Shown piece after piece: positions 1 through 5,294 of a stretch of DNA of 21,155 bases. Source of the stretch: Nitrospirota bacterium (GTDB taxonomy: Bacteria; Nitrospirota; Thermodesulfovibrionia; Thermodesulfovibrionales; Magnetobacteriaceae); the NCBI GenBank assembly GCA_015233485.1, contig JADFXO010000030.1:1-21155 (forward strand), written 5' to 3'. How positions within the stretch are numbered: the stretch's first letter is position 1; each line of letters opens with the position of its first letter. The position numbers and the translations under genes were made by a program. Under the pieces are notes generated by a model. The model did no database searches and had not been told where the DNA came from. It was given only the letters and a program-made list of their open reading frames with translations.

Positions 1-1
1 A

Positions 2-436
2 TCCCTCGGTTTAAGATGCGGTGATCTGCGTGAATTGACGTGGGAAGACCTGGAAGGAGATAAGATAAAATTAATTGAAGGCAAGACGCGAAAATTCAGG
101 GTTCTGACAGTTCACCCCGAATTGAAAGCTATATCTGACAGAAACAGGGAAGGCAGAACCGGGCCGATATTTGTCGGACAGAAAAAAAACATACTTACAA
201 TTCAGCGAATTAACTCTATCCTGCACAGAATAGCAACGGAATATGGCATAAGTGGTTCATTTACAAGCCATTCACTCAGGAAAACCATGGGCCGTCGTAT
301 TTGGGAAAGAGATAATCAATCCGAAAGGAGTTTGATTTATCTTAGTAAATTATTTAACCATAGTTCGACTGAAATAACGAGAATTTATTTAGGTATAACC
401 AGTGATGAAATAGCTGATTTGTATATGAGTTTGTGA
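2..436 (+). CDS. Tyrosine recombinase/phage integrase, C-terminal part (5' end outside window)
   Basis: The reading frame is open from base 2 to TGA at 434-436, giving the last 144 residues of a tyrosine recombinase catalytic domain. The conserved residues appear in order: Arg I in LRCGDLREL, the beta-hairpin Lys in GKTRKFRVL, the box II H-x-x-R as HSLRKT, a second His in LFNHSS, and the nucleophile Tyr in TRIYLG. Family members cut and rejoin DNA at attachment sites through a 3'-phosphotyrosine, integrating or excising phage genomes. The N-terminal DNA-binding region lies left of the window, so the TTG at 35 is not a real start. The gene is intact at its 3' end: the transposon at 444 sits 7 bp past the stop, and the left target duplication even includes the last base of the stop codon. 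Phage integrase rather than chromosomal XerC/D is inferred from the phage genes that follow. Confidence 0.9.
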   Translation, partial: SLGLRCGDLRELTWEDLEGDKIKLIEGKTRKFRVLTVHPELKAISDRNREGRTGPIFVGQKKNILTIQRINSILHRIATEYGISGSFTSHSLRKTMGRRIWERDNQSERSLIYLSKLFNHSSTEITRIYLGITSDEIADLYMSL

Positions 437-443
437 AAATGCT
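436..443. repeat. Left 8-bp target-site duplication, AAAATGCT
   Basis: AAAATGCT directly abuts the left inverted end at 444, and the identical octamer follows the right end at 3318-3325. Eight or nine bases is the usual duplication for IS1-family insertion. The exact match argues for a direct and fairly recent insertion. Its first base is the last base of the integrase stop codon. Confidence 0.93.
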
Positions 444-462
444 GGTAGTGTCTCAGTTTGAA
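444..462 (+). repeat. Left terminal inverted repeat of the IS1-family element
   Basis: GGTAGTGTCTCAGTTTGAA is the exact reverse complement of 3299-3317. The two ends diverge immediately after these 19 bases, so this is the full perfect repeat. Confidence 0.95.
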
Positions 463-558
463 AAAATATGAAAAATGAAAAGAAAATTCCAGGAAATTCT
501 TAAAGATATTTTGATAGTCTTTGTGATTGTGTGGTTCAGTGTGTCAGTTGCTGTTGCA

Positions 559-1182
559 CTATACTTTAACGTTCTTCCTTTTTTCTTTGGGAAGTCGCAT
601 TGATCTCTTATCAAGCCATCGTGAGATGATGACATTAAACAATGGGAATGCTAAAATTATTGAGATAAGGGATGCGATTGCAAGCCACGTTTGATATTTC
701 TCAGTCCAAGAATTGACATGGTAGGATACTTCCCTGGAAGTGGTATACCACGATTCTCCATCTGGTGAATAGGTAGCGATAAGTGTTATCTTTTTATCTC
801 CACTCGTTTTAGGTATGACTGATAGGGTAGAAAAAATTTTATTGGAATAATCTGATTTCAAAAAAATATTATACTCATGGTTGGAGGGTTTGCTTGTAAA
901 TAAATTTTGATTTATACCAGAATCCAATCCCATAACCATACAACTATATCGAGCACCACCCGCGCCGTAGATTAACAGAGTAGTAATTTCCGAATATGCC
1001 GCTATTTTTAAATTCATTGGGTCAAGTGCCCCATATCCTGTAAGCCCAATATGGAAAATCAAAGTATCTCCTTCGTTAATAGTGTATTTAGACGGCATTA
1101 CCCATATTTGCCAACTTGACTTTTGTTGACAATAAATACTTTGGCATAATACAAGTGATAATAAAACGCACAACTGTTTCAT
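559..1182 (-). CDS. Passenger: secreted, C-terminally membrane-anchored protein of unknown function
   Basis: I do not recognise a family. The 207-residue product starts with a signal peptide (MKQLCVLLSLVLC then QSIYC). A segment of about 145 residues follows, rich in Thr, Ser, Tyr and alternating hydrophobics, which looks like an Ig-like beta sandwich. Next comes one membrane span near residues 166-186 (WLAIASLISIILAFPLF) and a strongly basic 20-residue tail. This implies a single-pass protein with its beta domain outside the cytoplasm. An in-frame ATG at 1224 overlaps the transposase end; I prefer 1182 because the signal peptide begins exactly there. It lies 34 bases downstream of the transposase stop with no promoter between them, so co-transcription is likely. 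It is cargo of the transposon, not a phage gene. Confidence 0.7.
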   Translation of the reverse strand: MKQLCVLLSLVLCQSIYCQQKSSWQIWVMPSKYTINEGDTLIFHIGLTGYGALDPMNLKIAAYSEITTLLIYGAGGARYSCMVMGLDSGINQNLFTSKPSNHEYNIFLKSDYSNKIFSTLSVIPKTSGDKKITLIATYSPDGESWYTTSREVSYHVNSWTEKYQTWLAIASLISIILAFPLFNVIISRWLDKRSMRLPKEKRKNVKV

Positions 1183-1216
1183 ATTTTGTCTGATTATCAG
1201 ACAATAATACAAAAAT

Positions 1217-2035
1217 TCATGCAATAAGTTTTATTATATCCTCGATCTCCCAAATATCCTTAGTCAATTCCGCCTCCATCGCCGGTGTTACCCGTAACGT
1301 CTTATGAATCCTGCAAAAGTTATAATACATGAAATGCAAGGCAATGGCGTAAAAATGGTTTTCGATCTTCTTAGAGAAAGCATTAGTAAGACGGGTAAAC
1401 CTTCTCATCTGCATCCGCATGGTCAGGTTTTGTCGTTCAATATAACTGGTGGATATGTATTGTTCATCAGGATTTCCCATTATTCGTTTCTTATCTGTTC
1501 CGATGCAATCTGGTGGGCTGTATCTTTTTTCTCCGCTTGCTTCATGTCCATAAATTTTAATCAACTGAGCATAGTCGATATTACCTATAAACGTATCTTC
1601 AACGGCTTCAACATAAGCCCTTAAACCATCTGTTGTTAATTGTACCCTGCCTTGTATTCTGTTAGCAAGATCACCTACAAACAAACAAGCCGTTTCGTAA
1701 TCCCTATTGCCAATGCTGTATGATACGACAAGTTTCGTATCTGCATCTATTCCTACCCATGTCCACAGATCACCACCTTGTCCTTTCATTTCTTCCGGTA
1801 AGTTCTTATGCTTGGCATACACGAAACTCCAAATTTCATCACATTGAATCCGTTTGGCTTTGATATTGACCATATTTTCATCATGCCATTTCTCACAGGC
1901 CTTGCCAACATTGACTAACAGCTTGGTAACGGTATTTATGGAAACGTCGGCAATCCTCGAAGTGGCCCTGAGACTGTTGCCTTCAACAAGCAAGTGAATG
2001 ATCTGGACTTGTTTTTCTATTGGTAGCTTGTTCAT
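1217..2035 (-). CDS. IS1-family DDE transposase (single-frame)
   Basis: This 272-residue protein catalyses cut-and-join transposition of the surrounding element. An N-terminal helix-turn-helix (about residues 19-47, SLRATSRIADVSINTVTKLL) would bind the terminal repeats. The RNase H-like core carries D66 (QCDEIWSF), D136 (TTDGLRAY) and E200 (YIERQNLTM), the DDE triad at IS1-like spacing. The GDLWTWVGID and IENHFYA segments are also typical of the family. Unlike classical IS1, which needs a -1 frameshift between insA and insB, one uninterrupted frame encodes everything. The start at 2035 lies about 20 bases below a near-perfect promoter, and a palindrome overlaps the -33 box, suggesting repression. 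The gene appears intact, so the element may still be active. Confidence 0.93.
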   Translation of the reverse strand: MNKLPIEKQVQIIHLLVEGNSLRATSRIADVSINTVTKLLVNVGKACEKWHDENMVNIKAKRIQCDEIWSFVYAKHKNLPEEMKGQGGDLWTWVGIDADTKLVVSYSIGNRDYETACLFVGDLANRIQGRVQLTTDGLRAYVEAVEDTFIGNIDYAQLIKIYGHEASGEKRYSPPDCIGTDKKRIMGNPDEQYISTSYIERQNLTMRMQMRRFTRLTNAFSKKIENHFYAIALHFMYYNFCRIHKTLRVTPAMEAELTKDIWEIEDIIKLIA

Positions 2036-2055
2036 ATCTGCAAGTATTTACCCTA

Positions 2056-2087
2056 CAAATATACAACATTATCCTTGACTTGTCAAG
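2056..2087 (-). promoter_or_regulatory. Transposase promoter with palindromic operator
   Basis: On the minus strand, TTG (2084-2086) is followed by exactly 20 bases and then TATATTTG (2056-2063), matching the Bacteroidota TTTG/TAnnTTTG promoter. The perfect palindrome CTTGACAAGTCAAG (plus strand 2074-2087) covers the -33 box and is a good operator candidate. The same half-site geometry recurs at 3274-3291 and, in part, at 2192-2205. Confidence 0.75.
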
Positions 2088-2191
2088 CATAAAAATCATT
2101 TAGATGAAAAAAGATATTAACACTTGCCTTTTATATTTCTTTGAACGCCTATTCTTTATAAGATTAAAAGCACTTCTTAATACTTTTTTTT

Positions 2192-2223
2192 CTTGACTCG
2201 TCGTGTATAATATATTACCTTTG
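2192..2223 (+). promoter_or_regulatory. Rightward promoter with half-conserved CTTGAC operator
   Basis: On the plus strand, TTG (2193-2195), 20 bases, then TACCTTTG (2216-2223) match the Bacteroidota consensus with the same spacing as the other promoters in this element. CTTGACTCGTCGTG (2192-2205) keeps the left half and part of the right half of the operator seen at the transposase promoter. No ORF lies downstream on this strand. Transcription would start near 2229 and run antisense to the tRNA-like sequence, probably ending at the hairpin 2318-2349, so a non-coding transcript of roughly 120 bases is the likely product. Confidence 0.6.
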
Positions 2224-2237
2224 TGATAATAAATAAG

Positions 2238-2306
2238 TGGAGAGGAGGGGAATCGAACCCCTTTTTAGCAGGTGCGGACCCGGCTTTTCTACCAATAGAC
2301 CTCCCC
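2238..2306 (-). tRNA. Degenerate tRNA-like sequence (possible anticodon CCG, Arg)
   Basis: On the minus strand, a 7-bp acceptor GGGGAGG/CCTCTCC and a perfect T-arm (AGGGG, loop TTCGATT, CCCCT) frame the element. The anticodon arm GCCGG/CCTGC has one C-T mismatch around loop GTCCGCA, giving anticodon CCG (Arg) after U33. The D-arm is reduced to about three pairs (TCT/AGA), so the whole is 69 bases, shorter than a normal tRNA, and base 37 is an unusual C. It lies inside the transposon, has no obvious promoter on its own strand, and a promoter (2193-2223) reads through it in antisense. It may be a decayed tRNA, a tRNA mimic, or the complement of a regulatory RNA. Confidence 0.45.
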
Positions 2307-2317
2307 ACGAAATTCAT

Positions 2318-2349
2318 AAAGGGAACAGTTCACGAGACTGATTCCCTTT
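2318..2349. terminator. Two-part hairpin, possibly a bidirectional terminator
   Basis: AAAGGGAA (2318-2325) pairs with TTCCCTTT (2342-2349), extended inward by CAGT/ACTG with one bulged A and a 7-base loop. It lies just past the stop of the winged-helix gene on the minus strand and at the expected end of the transcript from 2193-2223 on the plus strand. The U-tracts are weak on both sides, so termination efficiency is uncertain. Confidence 0.5.
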
Positions 2350-2355
2350 ACTATT

Positions 2356-2841
2356 TTATGCAACATCTTGTGATATATCCCTATACTGTGGTTTTATAAT
2401 GCCATTAACAAACCAATCGGGGAGTCCCCAAATATTTTGAGTAGCTTTTGGATTATTAGGAAAATACTGACTATTAATTACGCCCTTATTCCTTAATGCC
2501 CTTAACTGACTTGAAATACTTCTTGCGGTTAACTTGACACCAAACATCTTATTAAATTCTATTCTTATTTCACCAGTTCCCCTTGCTTTATTATCAGTAA
2601 GTAGTTGTTTGAGCCTGGTTCCAAATGTTTCACCTCCGTTTCGTCTTACCCACTTTCTTTTACCATCCTTTGCAATGTGGTTAGGGGTTAATGTAATATC
2701 CTCTTTTATTTTATGGGTAACAATTTCACCCACTAAAAGAAGTTCTAAAATCTGAGAATATTTTTCCTTCTGCTGACTATGGTATTCCTGTAATTGTCTC
2801 ACTTCGGCAATAAAAGATTCATCTGTTGGAATGTTTGTCAT
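2356..2841 (-). CDS. Passenger: winged-helix-like DNA-binding protein, putative regulator
   Basis: The 161-residue product is soluble. Residues 1-40 look helical and Gln/Glu-rich (QLQEYHSQQKEKYSQILEL), a likely dimerisation segment. A basic linker follows (KRKWVRRNGG, 61-70). The C-terminal half resembles a winged helix: a recognition-type helix pair at about 100-122 (KLTARSISSQLRALRNKGVI), then a wing-like segment (NSQYFPNNPKATQNIWGL). No exact family is recognised. Its promoter carries an inverted repeat, ATTTGCC-N4-GGCAAAT, over the -33 box, so autoregulation is plausible. As the only clear DNA-binding cargo gene it is also a candidate to act on the CTTGA-type operators elsewhere in the element; that link is inference. 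A hairpin at 2318-2349 follows the stop. Confidence 0.65.
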   Translation of the reverse strand: MTNIPTDESFIAEVRQLQEYHSQQKEKYSQILELLLVGEIVTHKIKEDITLTPNHIAKDGKRKWVRRNGGETFGTRLKQLLTDNKARGTGEIRIEFNKMFGVKLTARSISSQLRALRNKGVINSQYFPNNPKATQNIWGLPDWFVNGIIKPQYRDISQDVA

Positions 2842-2864
2842 GTTGTTTTGGTTTATAAAAAAAG

Positions 2865-2897
2865 CAAATATACAAAATCATTTGCCCACAGGCAAAT
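2865..2897 (-). promoter_or_regulatory. Promoter and palindromic operator of the winged-helix gene
   Basis: On the minus strand, TTTG (2893-2896), 20 bases and TATATTTG (2865-2872) form a full-consensus Bacteroidota promoter. The perfect inverted repeat ATTTGCC-CACA-GGCAAAT (2880-2897) overlaps the -33 box. Its sequence differs from the CTTGA operators of the other promoters in this element, so it may bind a different protein. Confidence 0.75.
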
Positions 2898-2985
2898 TTA
2901 TCACAATATTTTTATTAACATTCTTTTGTACATACATAAAAAAGATTTGCCTTATCTTAGAATCATTCTAAATTACTAAAATTAT

Positions 2986-3012
2986 TAAAAAATAAAAGGG
3001 GCTTGCGCCCCC
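2986..3012 (-). terminator. Intrinsic terminator of the small basic protein gene
   Basis: Read on the minus strand, GGGGC-GCAA-GCCCC forms a GNRA-capped 5-bp GC stem followed by TTTTATTTTTT. The hairpin begins within two bases of the TGA at 3013-3015, a compact rho-independent terminator. Confidence 0.85.
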
Positions 3013-3240
3013 TCAATCTTTCCCCCACCTTTTCTTAGCTCCCATCTGAGCTATTTCCTTCCTTCTCTCCGGACTTAACTTCTCGGCCCTTGCCTTTCCA
3101 CCTTTTAATCCGCCTAATCGACCTAATGAGACGGCAGCAGGGTTTTTATCCGATTCGGGTTCCGTGATCTCCCCAGTAGCCAGGTCAACAATCATTTTAG
3201 CCCTTTCATTAAAGTCCTTTGGTCTTTGTATCTTTGCCAT
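3013..3240 (-). CDS. Passenger: small basic Gly/Lys/Arg-rich protein of unknown function
   Basis: The product has 75 residues in two parts. An N-terminal helical segment is MAKIQRPKDFNERAKMIVDL. A basic Ala/Gly-rich tail contains RLGGLKGGKARAEKLS and ERRKEIAQMGAKKRW. The tail pattern (GGxKGGxARAxxLSPERRxEIA..A..RW) is a recurrent motif in small bacterial proteins of unknown role and looks suited to nucleic-acid binding. A longer frame opens at 3303, but ATG 3240 is preferred: it follows a perfect promoter, and the extra residues would read into the transposon end. Gene, promoter and terminator form a self-contained unit at the right end of the element. With its operator-bearing promoter it could be a repressor or accessory transposition protein, but no function is established. 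Confidence 0.7.
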   Translation of the reverse strand: MAKIQRPKDFNERAKMIVDLATGEITEPESDKNPAAVSLGRLGGLKGGKARAEKLSPERRKEIAQMGAKKRWGKD

Positions 3241-3257
3241 GATATTACTCTTTCCTA

Positions 3258-3291
3258 CAAAGATACAACAGGATTCTTGAGCAGTCAAGAA
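3258..3291 (-). promoter_or_regulatory. Promoter with CTTGA-N4-TCAAG operator for the small basic protein
   Basis: On the minus strand, TTG (3286-3288), 20 bases and TATCTTTG (3258-3265) match the Bacteroidota consensus. The perfect inverted repeat TTCTTGA-CTGC-TCAAGAA (3274-3291) covers the -33 box. Its core CTTGAC-N3-TCAAG is the same as at the transposase promoter (2074-2087). Confidence 0.75.
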
Positions 3292-3298
3292 ATATAAA

Positions 3299-3317
3299 TT
3301 CAAACTGAGACACTACC
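3299..3317 (-). repeat. Right terminal inverted repeat of the IS1-family element
   Basis: This is the exact 19-bp reverse complement of 444-462, ending in CACTACC. It lies 8 bases beyond the operator at 3274-3291, so repressor binding and transposase binding could interfere with each other. Confidence 0.95.
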
Positions 3318-3325
3318 AAAATGCT
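3318..3325. repeat. Right 8-bp target-site duplication, AAAATGCT
   Basis: Identical to 436-443. It marks the right boundary of the transposon, after which phage sequence resumes. Confidence 0.93.
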
Positions 3326-3359
3326 TGACTTTGCAGTCTGAAATAACTAGCTTTGTTCT

Positions 3360-3462
3360 GCCGTTCAGTATGAAAAACATTAAAAAATCCCTCAGTTGTT
3401 ACATTGTCAGAAGTGCATCCCGCACGACTGAACGGCCTTTGTAACGGCTGGGGGTATTTTTT
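3360..3462 (+). terminator. Crossing-stem RNA structure with intrinsic terminator ahead of the HNH gene
   Basis: A 15-bp stem (3389-3403 with 3440-3454, four G-U pairs) is followed by TATTTTTT, ending at the base before the HNH start codon. This is a convincing intrinsic terminator for the integrase transcript. A second, perfect 10-bp inverted repeat (GCCGTTCAGT at 3360-3369, ACTGAACGGC at 3427-3436) crosses it, because its right arm lies in the terminator loop. A small hairpin (GTGC/GCAC) also sits in that loop. The two long helices must form a pseudoknot or alternate, as in an attenuator. The alternatives are a protein-binding site or part of an attachment site. Confidence 0.65.
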
Positions 3463-4161
3463 ATGGAAAAACCAAAACTATTAAAAGATTTAGGATTTTA
3501 TTATCCATTACCAACAAGTAACAAAAAGAGGCATTTTGGTTTGTATTTATGTTATTGTGGAAAAGGATTTATTACACAAATAACATCTGTGAATTGTGGA
3601 GAAACAAAATCTTGCGGATGTTATCACATACAAAGAACAAAAGAAGCAAATACTAAACATGGAATTGCTGACACGCCTCTACATAATTTATGGAAATCAA
3701 TGAAAGGAAGATGTTATTGTATTAATGATGAAAGCTATATAAATTACGGTGGGCGGGGCATTACTGTGTGTGATGAATGGAAAAATGACTCATCTGCATT
3801 TATTAAATGGGCATTAAAAAACGACTATATAAATCGTCATAATGGTAGAAGTAAAATTGACATCAACCGTATCAATAATGATGGCAACTACGAACCAGGG
3901 AATTGTGAATTTACAGACAGATCAACAAATTGCCAAAATAGAAGGTTGTTGTTTAAAAATAATACATCTGGATATAGAGGTGTTTCATATAACAAAAAGA
4001 CGCAAAGTTGGATGGCTTATATTACTTTTTATTTCAAAAGATATTATCTTGGCCTTTTCCCCACTCCCGAACTCGCCGCCCAAGCATATAACGATTTTAT
4101 AATAAAGCATAAATCATTTCATCCGTTAAATATTATCCCAAAACCCTTAGACTGTTTATAA
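3463..4161 (+). CDS. HNH homing-type endonuclease with C-terminal AP2 DNA-binding domain
   Basis: The 232-residue protein has three parts. A Cys-rich N-terminal segment (C30, C32, C45, C51, C53; CGETKSCGC) could bind zinc. A phage-type HNH core covers about residues 66-160, with GGRGITVCDEW and the DINRINNDGNYEPGNCEF active-site region; usual relatives read IDRIDNDGNYSPENCRW. An AP2-type domain lies at 168-215 (SGYRGVSYNKK, YYLGLFPTPELAAQAYN). Such free-standing phage endonucleases nick or cut at preferred sites and spread by gene conversion. The ATG follows directly on the poly-T of a terminator-like hairpin, leaving only GGGGG about ten bases upstream as a ribosome contact. The gene looks AT-richer than most neighbours, in keeping with an independently mobile gene. 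Confidence 0.88.
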   Translation: MEKPKLLKDLGFYYPLPTSNKKRHFGLYLCYCGKGFITQITSVNCGETKSCGCYHIQRTKEANTKHGIADTPLHNLWKSMKGRCYCINDESYINYGGRGITVCDEWKNDSSAFIKWALKNDYINRHNGRSKIDINRINNDGNYEPGNCEFTDRSTNCQNRRLLFKNNTSGYRGVSYNKKTQSWMAYITFYFKRYYLGLFPTPELAAQAYNDFIIKHKSFHPLNIIPKPLDCL

Positions 4162-4214
4162 ATTACATTCATTATAAATTACCTATCAATGCGTTATAAA
4201 AAACTTTCAAAAGA

Positions 4215-4248
4215 CTTGTAAAAATTGGGGAATTTCAGTATATATTTG
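4215..4248 (+). promoter_or_regulatory. Candidate Bacteroidota promoter for the early region
   Basis: CTTG (4215-4218), 22 bases and TATATTTG (4241-4248) resemble the Bacteroidota promoter, with spacing slightly longer than the 20 seen elsewhere in the window. The next ATG is only 6 bases past the -7 box, so the transcript would be leaderless or nearly so. Confidence 0.5.
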
Positions 4249-4253
4249 TAGCC

Positions 4254-4445
4254 ATGAAGAAGAAGACACACACGGTTGACGGTCAATACACTAATTACAA
4301 CGGCGACACCATTCACGCCCACGGAACCGAACGGGAGGTGATCGTTTGGTCAGAGAAGTATCCCAAGCGCAGGGCGGTGAAGAAAGTTAAGATGGGCTGT
4401 TTCCTCTATCATAAATACTGCTACTATTTAACTGATTTTAAATAA
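4254..4445 (+). CDS. Small basic protein of unknown function
   Basis: The 63-residue product is rich in Lys, Tyr and His (MKKKTHTVDGQYTNYNGDTI; KYPKRRAVKKVKMGCFLYHK). I recognise no family and see no signal peptide or membrane span. It is the first gene after the HNH endonuclease and follows the promoter candidate at 4215-4248 almost directly, so it probably heads the rightward early operon. Its fold cannot be judged from sequence. Confidence 0.55.
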   Translation: MKKKTHTVDGQYTNYNGDTIHAHGTEREVIVWSEKYPKRRAVKKVKMGCFLYHKYCYYLTDFK

Positions 4446-4454
4446 TATATCATT

Positions 4455-4712
4455 ATGACCTACCTCATCCTCTCCGCTATCATCATCCTGCTTTCCATTT
4501 TCCCGATCAGGGTGTCCATCCGGCAATATCAGTTTCGTAAACATATCCAGGCCGGGCAGAAGTGTGAATTCTATATCGGTGTAGATCGGCATGTGGGCGT
4601 GGTGACATTGATAAAAGACAGTCCCGACAGGTACTACCGTCACCGATCAGTGGTGATTAACACGGTATTCGGGCAATATGAACGGGCATTGAATGAAATT
4701 TATCCGGTATGA
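4455..4712 (+). CDS. Small membrane protein of unknown function
   Basis: The 85-residue product begins with one membrane span (MTYLILSAIIILLSIFPI, residues 1-18). A cytosolic basic and aromatic stretch follows (RVSIRQYQFRKHIQAGQKC, then RYYRHRS). It starts 9 bases after the previous gene. Its stop overlaps the start of the next small membrane protein as ATGA, so the two are probably translationally coupled. Phage inner-membrane proteins of this size often act in exclusion or lysis control, but nothing here identifies a role. Confidence 0.6.
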   Translation: MTYLILSAIIILLSIFPIRVSIRQYQFRKHIQAGQKCEFYIGVDRHVGVVTLIKDSPDRYYRHRSVVINTVFGQYERALNEIYPV

Positions 4713-4879
4713 AAAAGATCATAGGATTTACCATGATTATATTATTCTTCGTGGGAATATTTGTAGCAATAACAATCGGTGATGGAATAAAAATGGCAGT
4801 TATGGTTTATGGTACCACAGCGGTTATTATTGTGTTTATAGTGATAGCATTATATTTAATTACAAGTGATGATAAATAA
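4709..4879 (+). CDS. Short two-span membrane protein
   Basis: This 56-residue ORF overlaps the preceding stop by four bases (ATGA). Two hydrophobic segments, about residues 4-21 (IIGFTMIILFFVGIFVAI) and 32-50 (MVYGTTAVIIVFIVIALY), are separated by a short polar turn and end in TSDDK. It would be a helical-hairpin inner-membrane protein coupled to the one before. No family is recognised; holin-like or accessory membrane roles are possible but unsupported by context. Confidence 0.6.
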   Translation: MKKIIGFTMIILFFVGIFVAITIGDGIKMAVMVYGTTAVIIVFIVIALYLITSDDK

Positions 4880-4903
4880 TCATAAACCTTAAAACAAAAC
4901 AGC

Positions 4904-5191
4904 ATGTACGATTCAACAGCAGCATGTGTAAAAGAAGACCGTCCTGCAACCTTTATGGAAATGACAATCAAAAGAACAATTCAAACGAGTGATTCTATTA
5001 ATAACGCCAACTCAAAGTTAAATGCTTTGTTGGTTAAATTACGGGGAGAGCGTCCGCCACAAACAAATCCTGAACTCAGGAAGGAACCAGCAAAATTCCA
5101 TTGTGATCTGATCGATTCGCAGCTTTCAGCACAAGCAGAATCTTTGAATTACCTGCATAATCAGATTGACGAATTAGCGACAATAATTTAG
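4904..5191 (+). CDS. Phage hypothetical protein, helical
   Basis: The 95-residue product is polar and mostly helical. A likely coiled coil lies at about 20-48 (IKRTIQTSDSINNANSKLNALLVKL) and another helix at 70-95 (LIDSQLSAQAESLNYLHNQI), with a Pro-rich break between (GERPPQTNPELRKEP). I recognise no family. It ends 8 bases before tRNA-Phe, in the same orientation, so the tRNA would be processed from the same transcript. Confidence 0.55.
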   Translation: MYDSTAACVKEDRPATFMEMTIKRTIQTSDSINNANSKLNALLVKLRGERPPQTNPELRKEPAKFHCDLIDSQLSAQAESLNYLHNQIDELATII

Positions 5192-5199
5192 CCAGGTAC

Positions 5200-5271
5200 G
5201 AGGATATAGCTCAGTTGGTAGATCAGCGGACTGAAAATCCGTGGTCAGAGGTTCAATTCCTTTTATCCTCA
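5200..5271 (+). tRNA. tRNA-Phe (GAA)
   Basis: A 7-bp acceptor GAGGATA/TATCCTC has discriminator A at 5271. The D-arm is GCTC/GATC with one C-U mismatch. The anticodon stem GCGGA/TCCGT carries loop CTGAAAA, giving anticodon GAA. The T-arm is AGAGG-TTCAATT-CCTTT. CCA is not encoded. The fold is complete, so it is probably functional despite slight D-stem and T-stem weakening, as often seen in phage tRNAs. It sits between two early genes on the same strand. It could supply extra Phe tRNA or mark a former integration site; no att-like repeat of it is seen in the window. Confidence 0.92.
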
Positions 5272-5294
5272 CAAATTTAAAACAAGAGAACAGA

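Larger units (their letters stand above)
444..3317. mobile_element. IS1-family transposon (ISMhu11-like) with passenger genes, 2,874 bp
   Basis: The element is delimited by perfect 19-bp inverted ends (444-462 and 3299-3317, outer sequence GGTAGTGTCTCAG) and flanked by an exact 8-bp duplication. It contains one single-frame DDE transposase of IS1 type (1217-2035) plus three other leftward genes: a membrane protein (559-1182), a winged-helix-like protein (2356-2841) and a small basic protein (3013-3240). It also holds a tRNA-like sequence and four promoters. IS1 members usually measure 0.7-1.2 kb; from memory, the ISMhu11 subgroup reaches several kb because of passengers, and this one fits that class. 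Removing it restores integrase-stop-AAAATGCT followed directly by the terminator structure at 3360. The subgroup name is inferred; the element boundaries are seen directly. Confidence 0.93.

Noticed and set aside
453..635. Minus-strand 60-codon frame at the left end of the transposon
   Set aside because: It overlaps the 3' end of the membrane protein gene in another frame, reads nearly into the terminal repeat, and shows no domain or start signal.
1304..1624. Plus-strand 106-codon frame opposite the transposase
   Set aside because: It lies wholly antisense to the well-supported DDE transposase and has no recognisable features.
3360..3462. Group I intron or other self-splicing RNA hosting the HNH gene
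   Set aside because: Only about 100 structured bases are present, with no recognisable intron core and no interrupted gene on either side.
5200..5271. tRNA-Phe as the phage attachment site
   Set aside because: The integrase lies about 4.8 kb away with many genes between, and I saw no second copy of the tRNA 3' end near the integrase.
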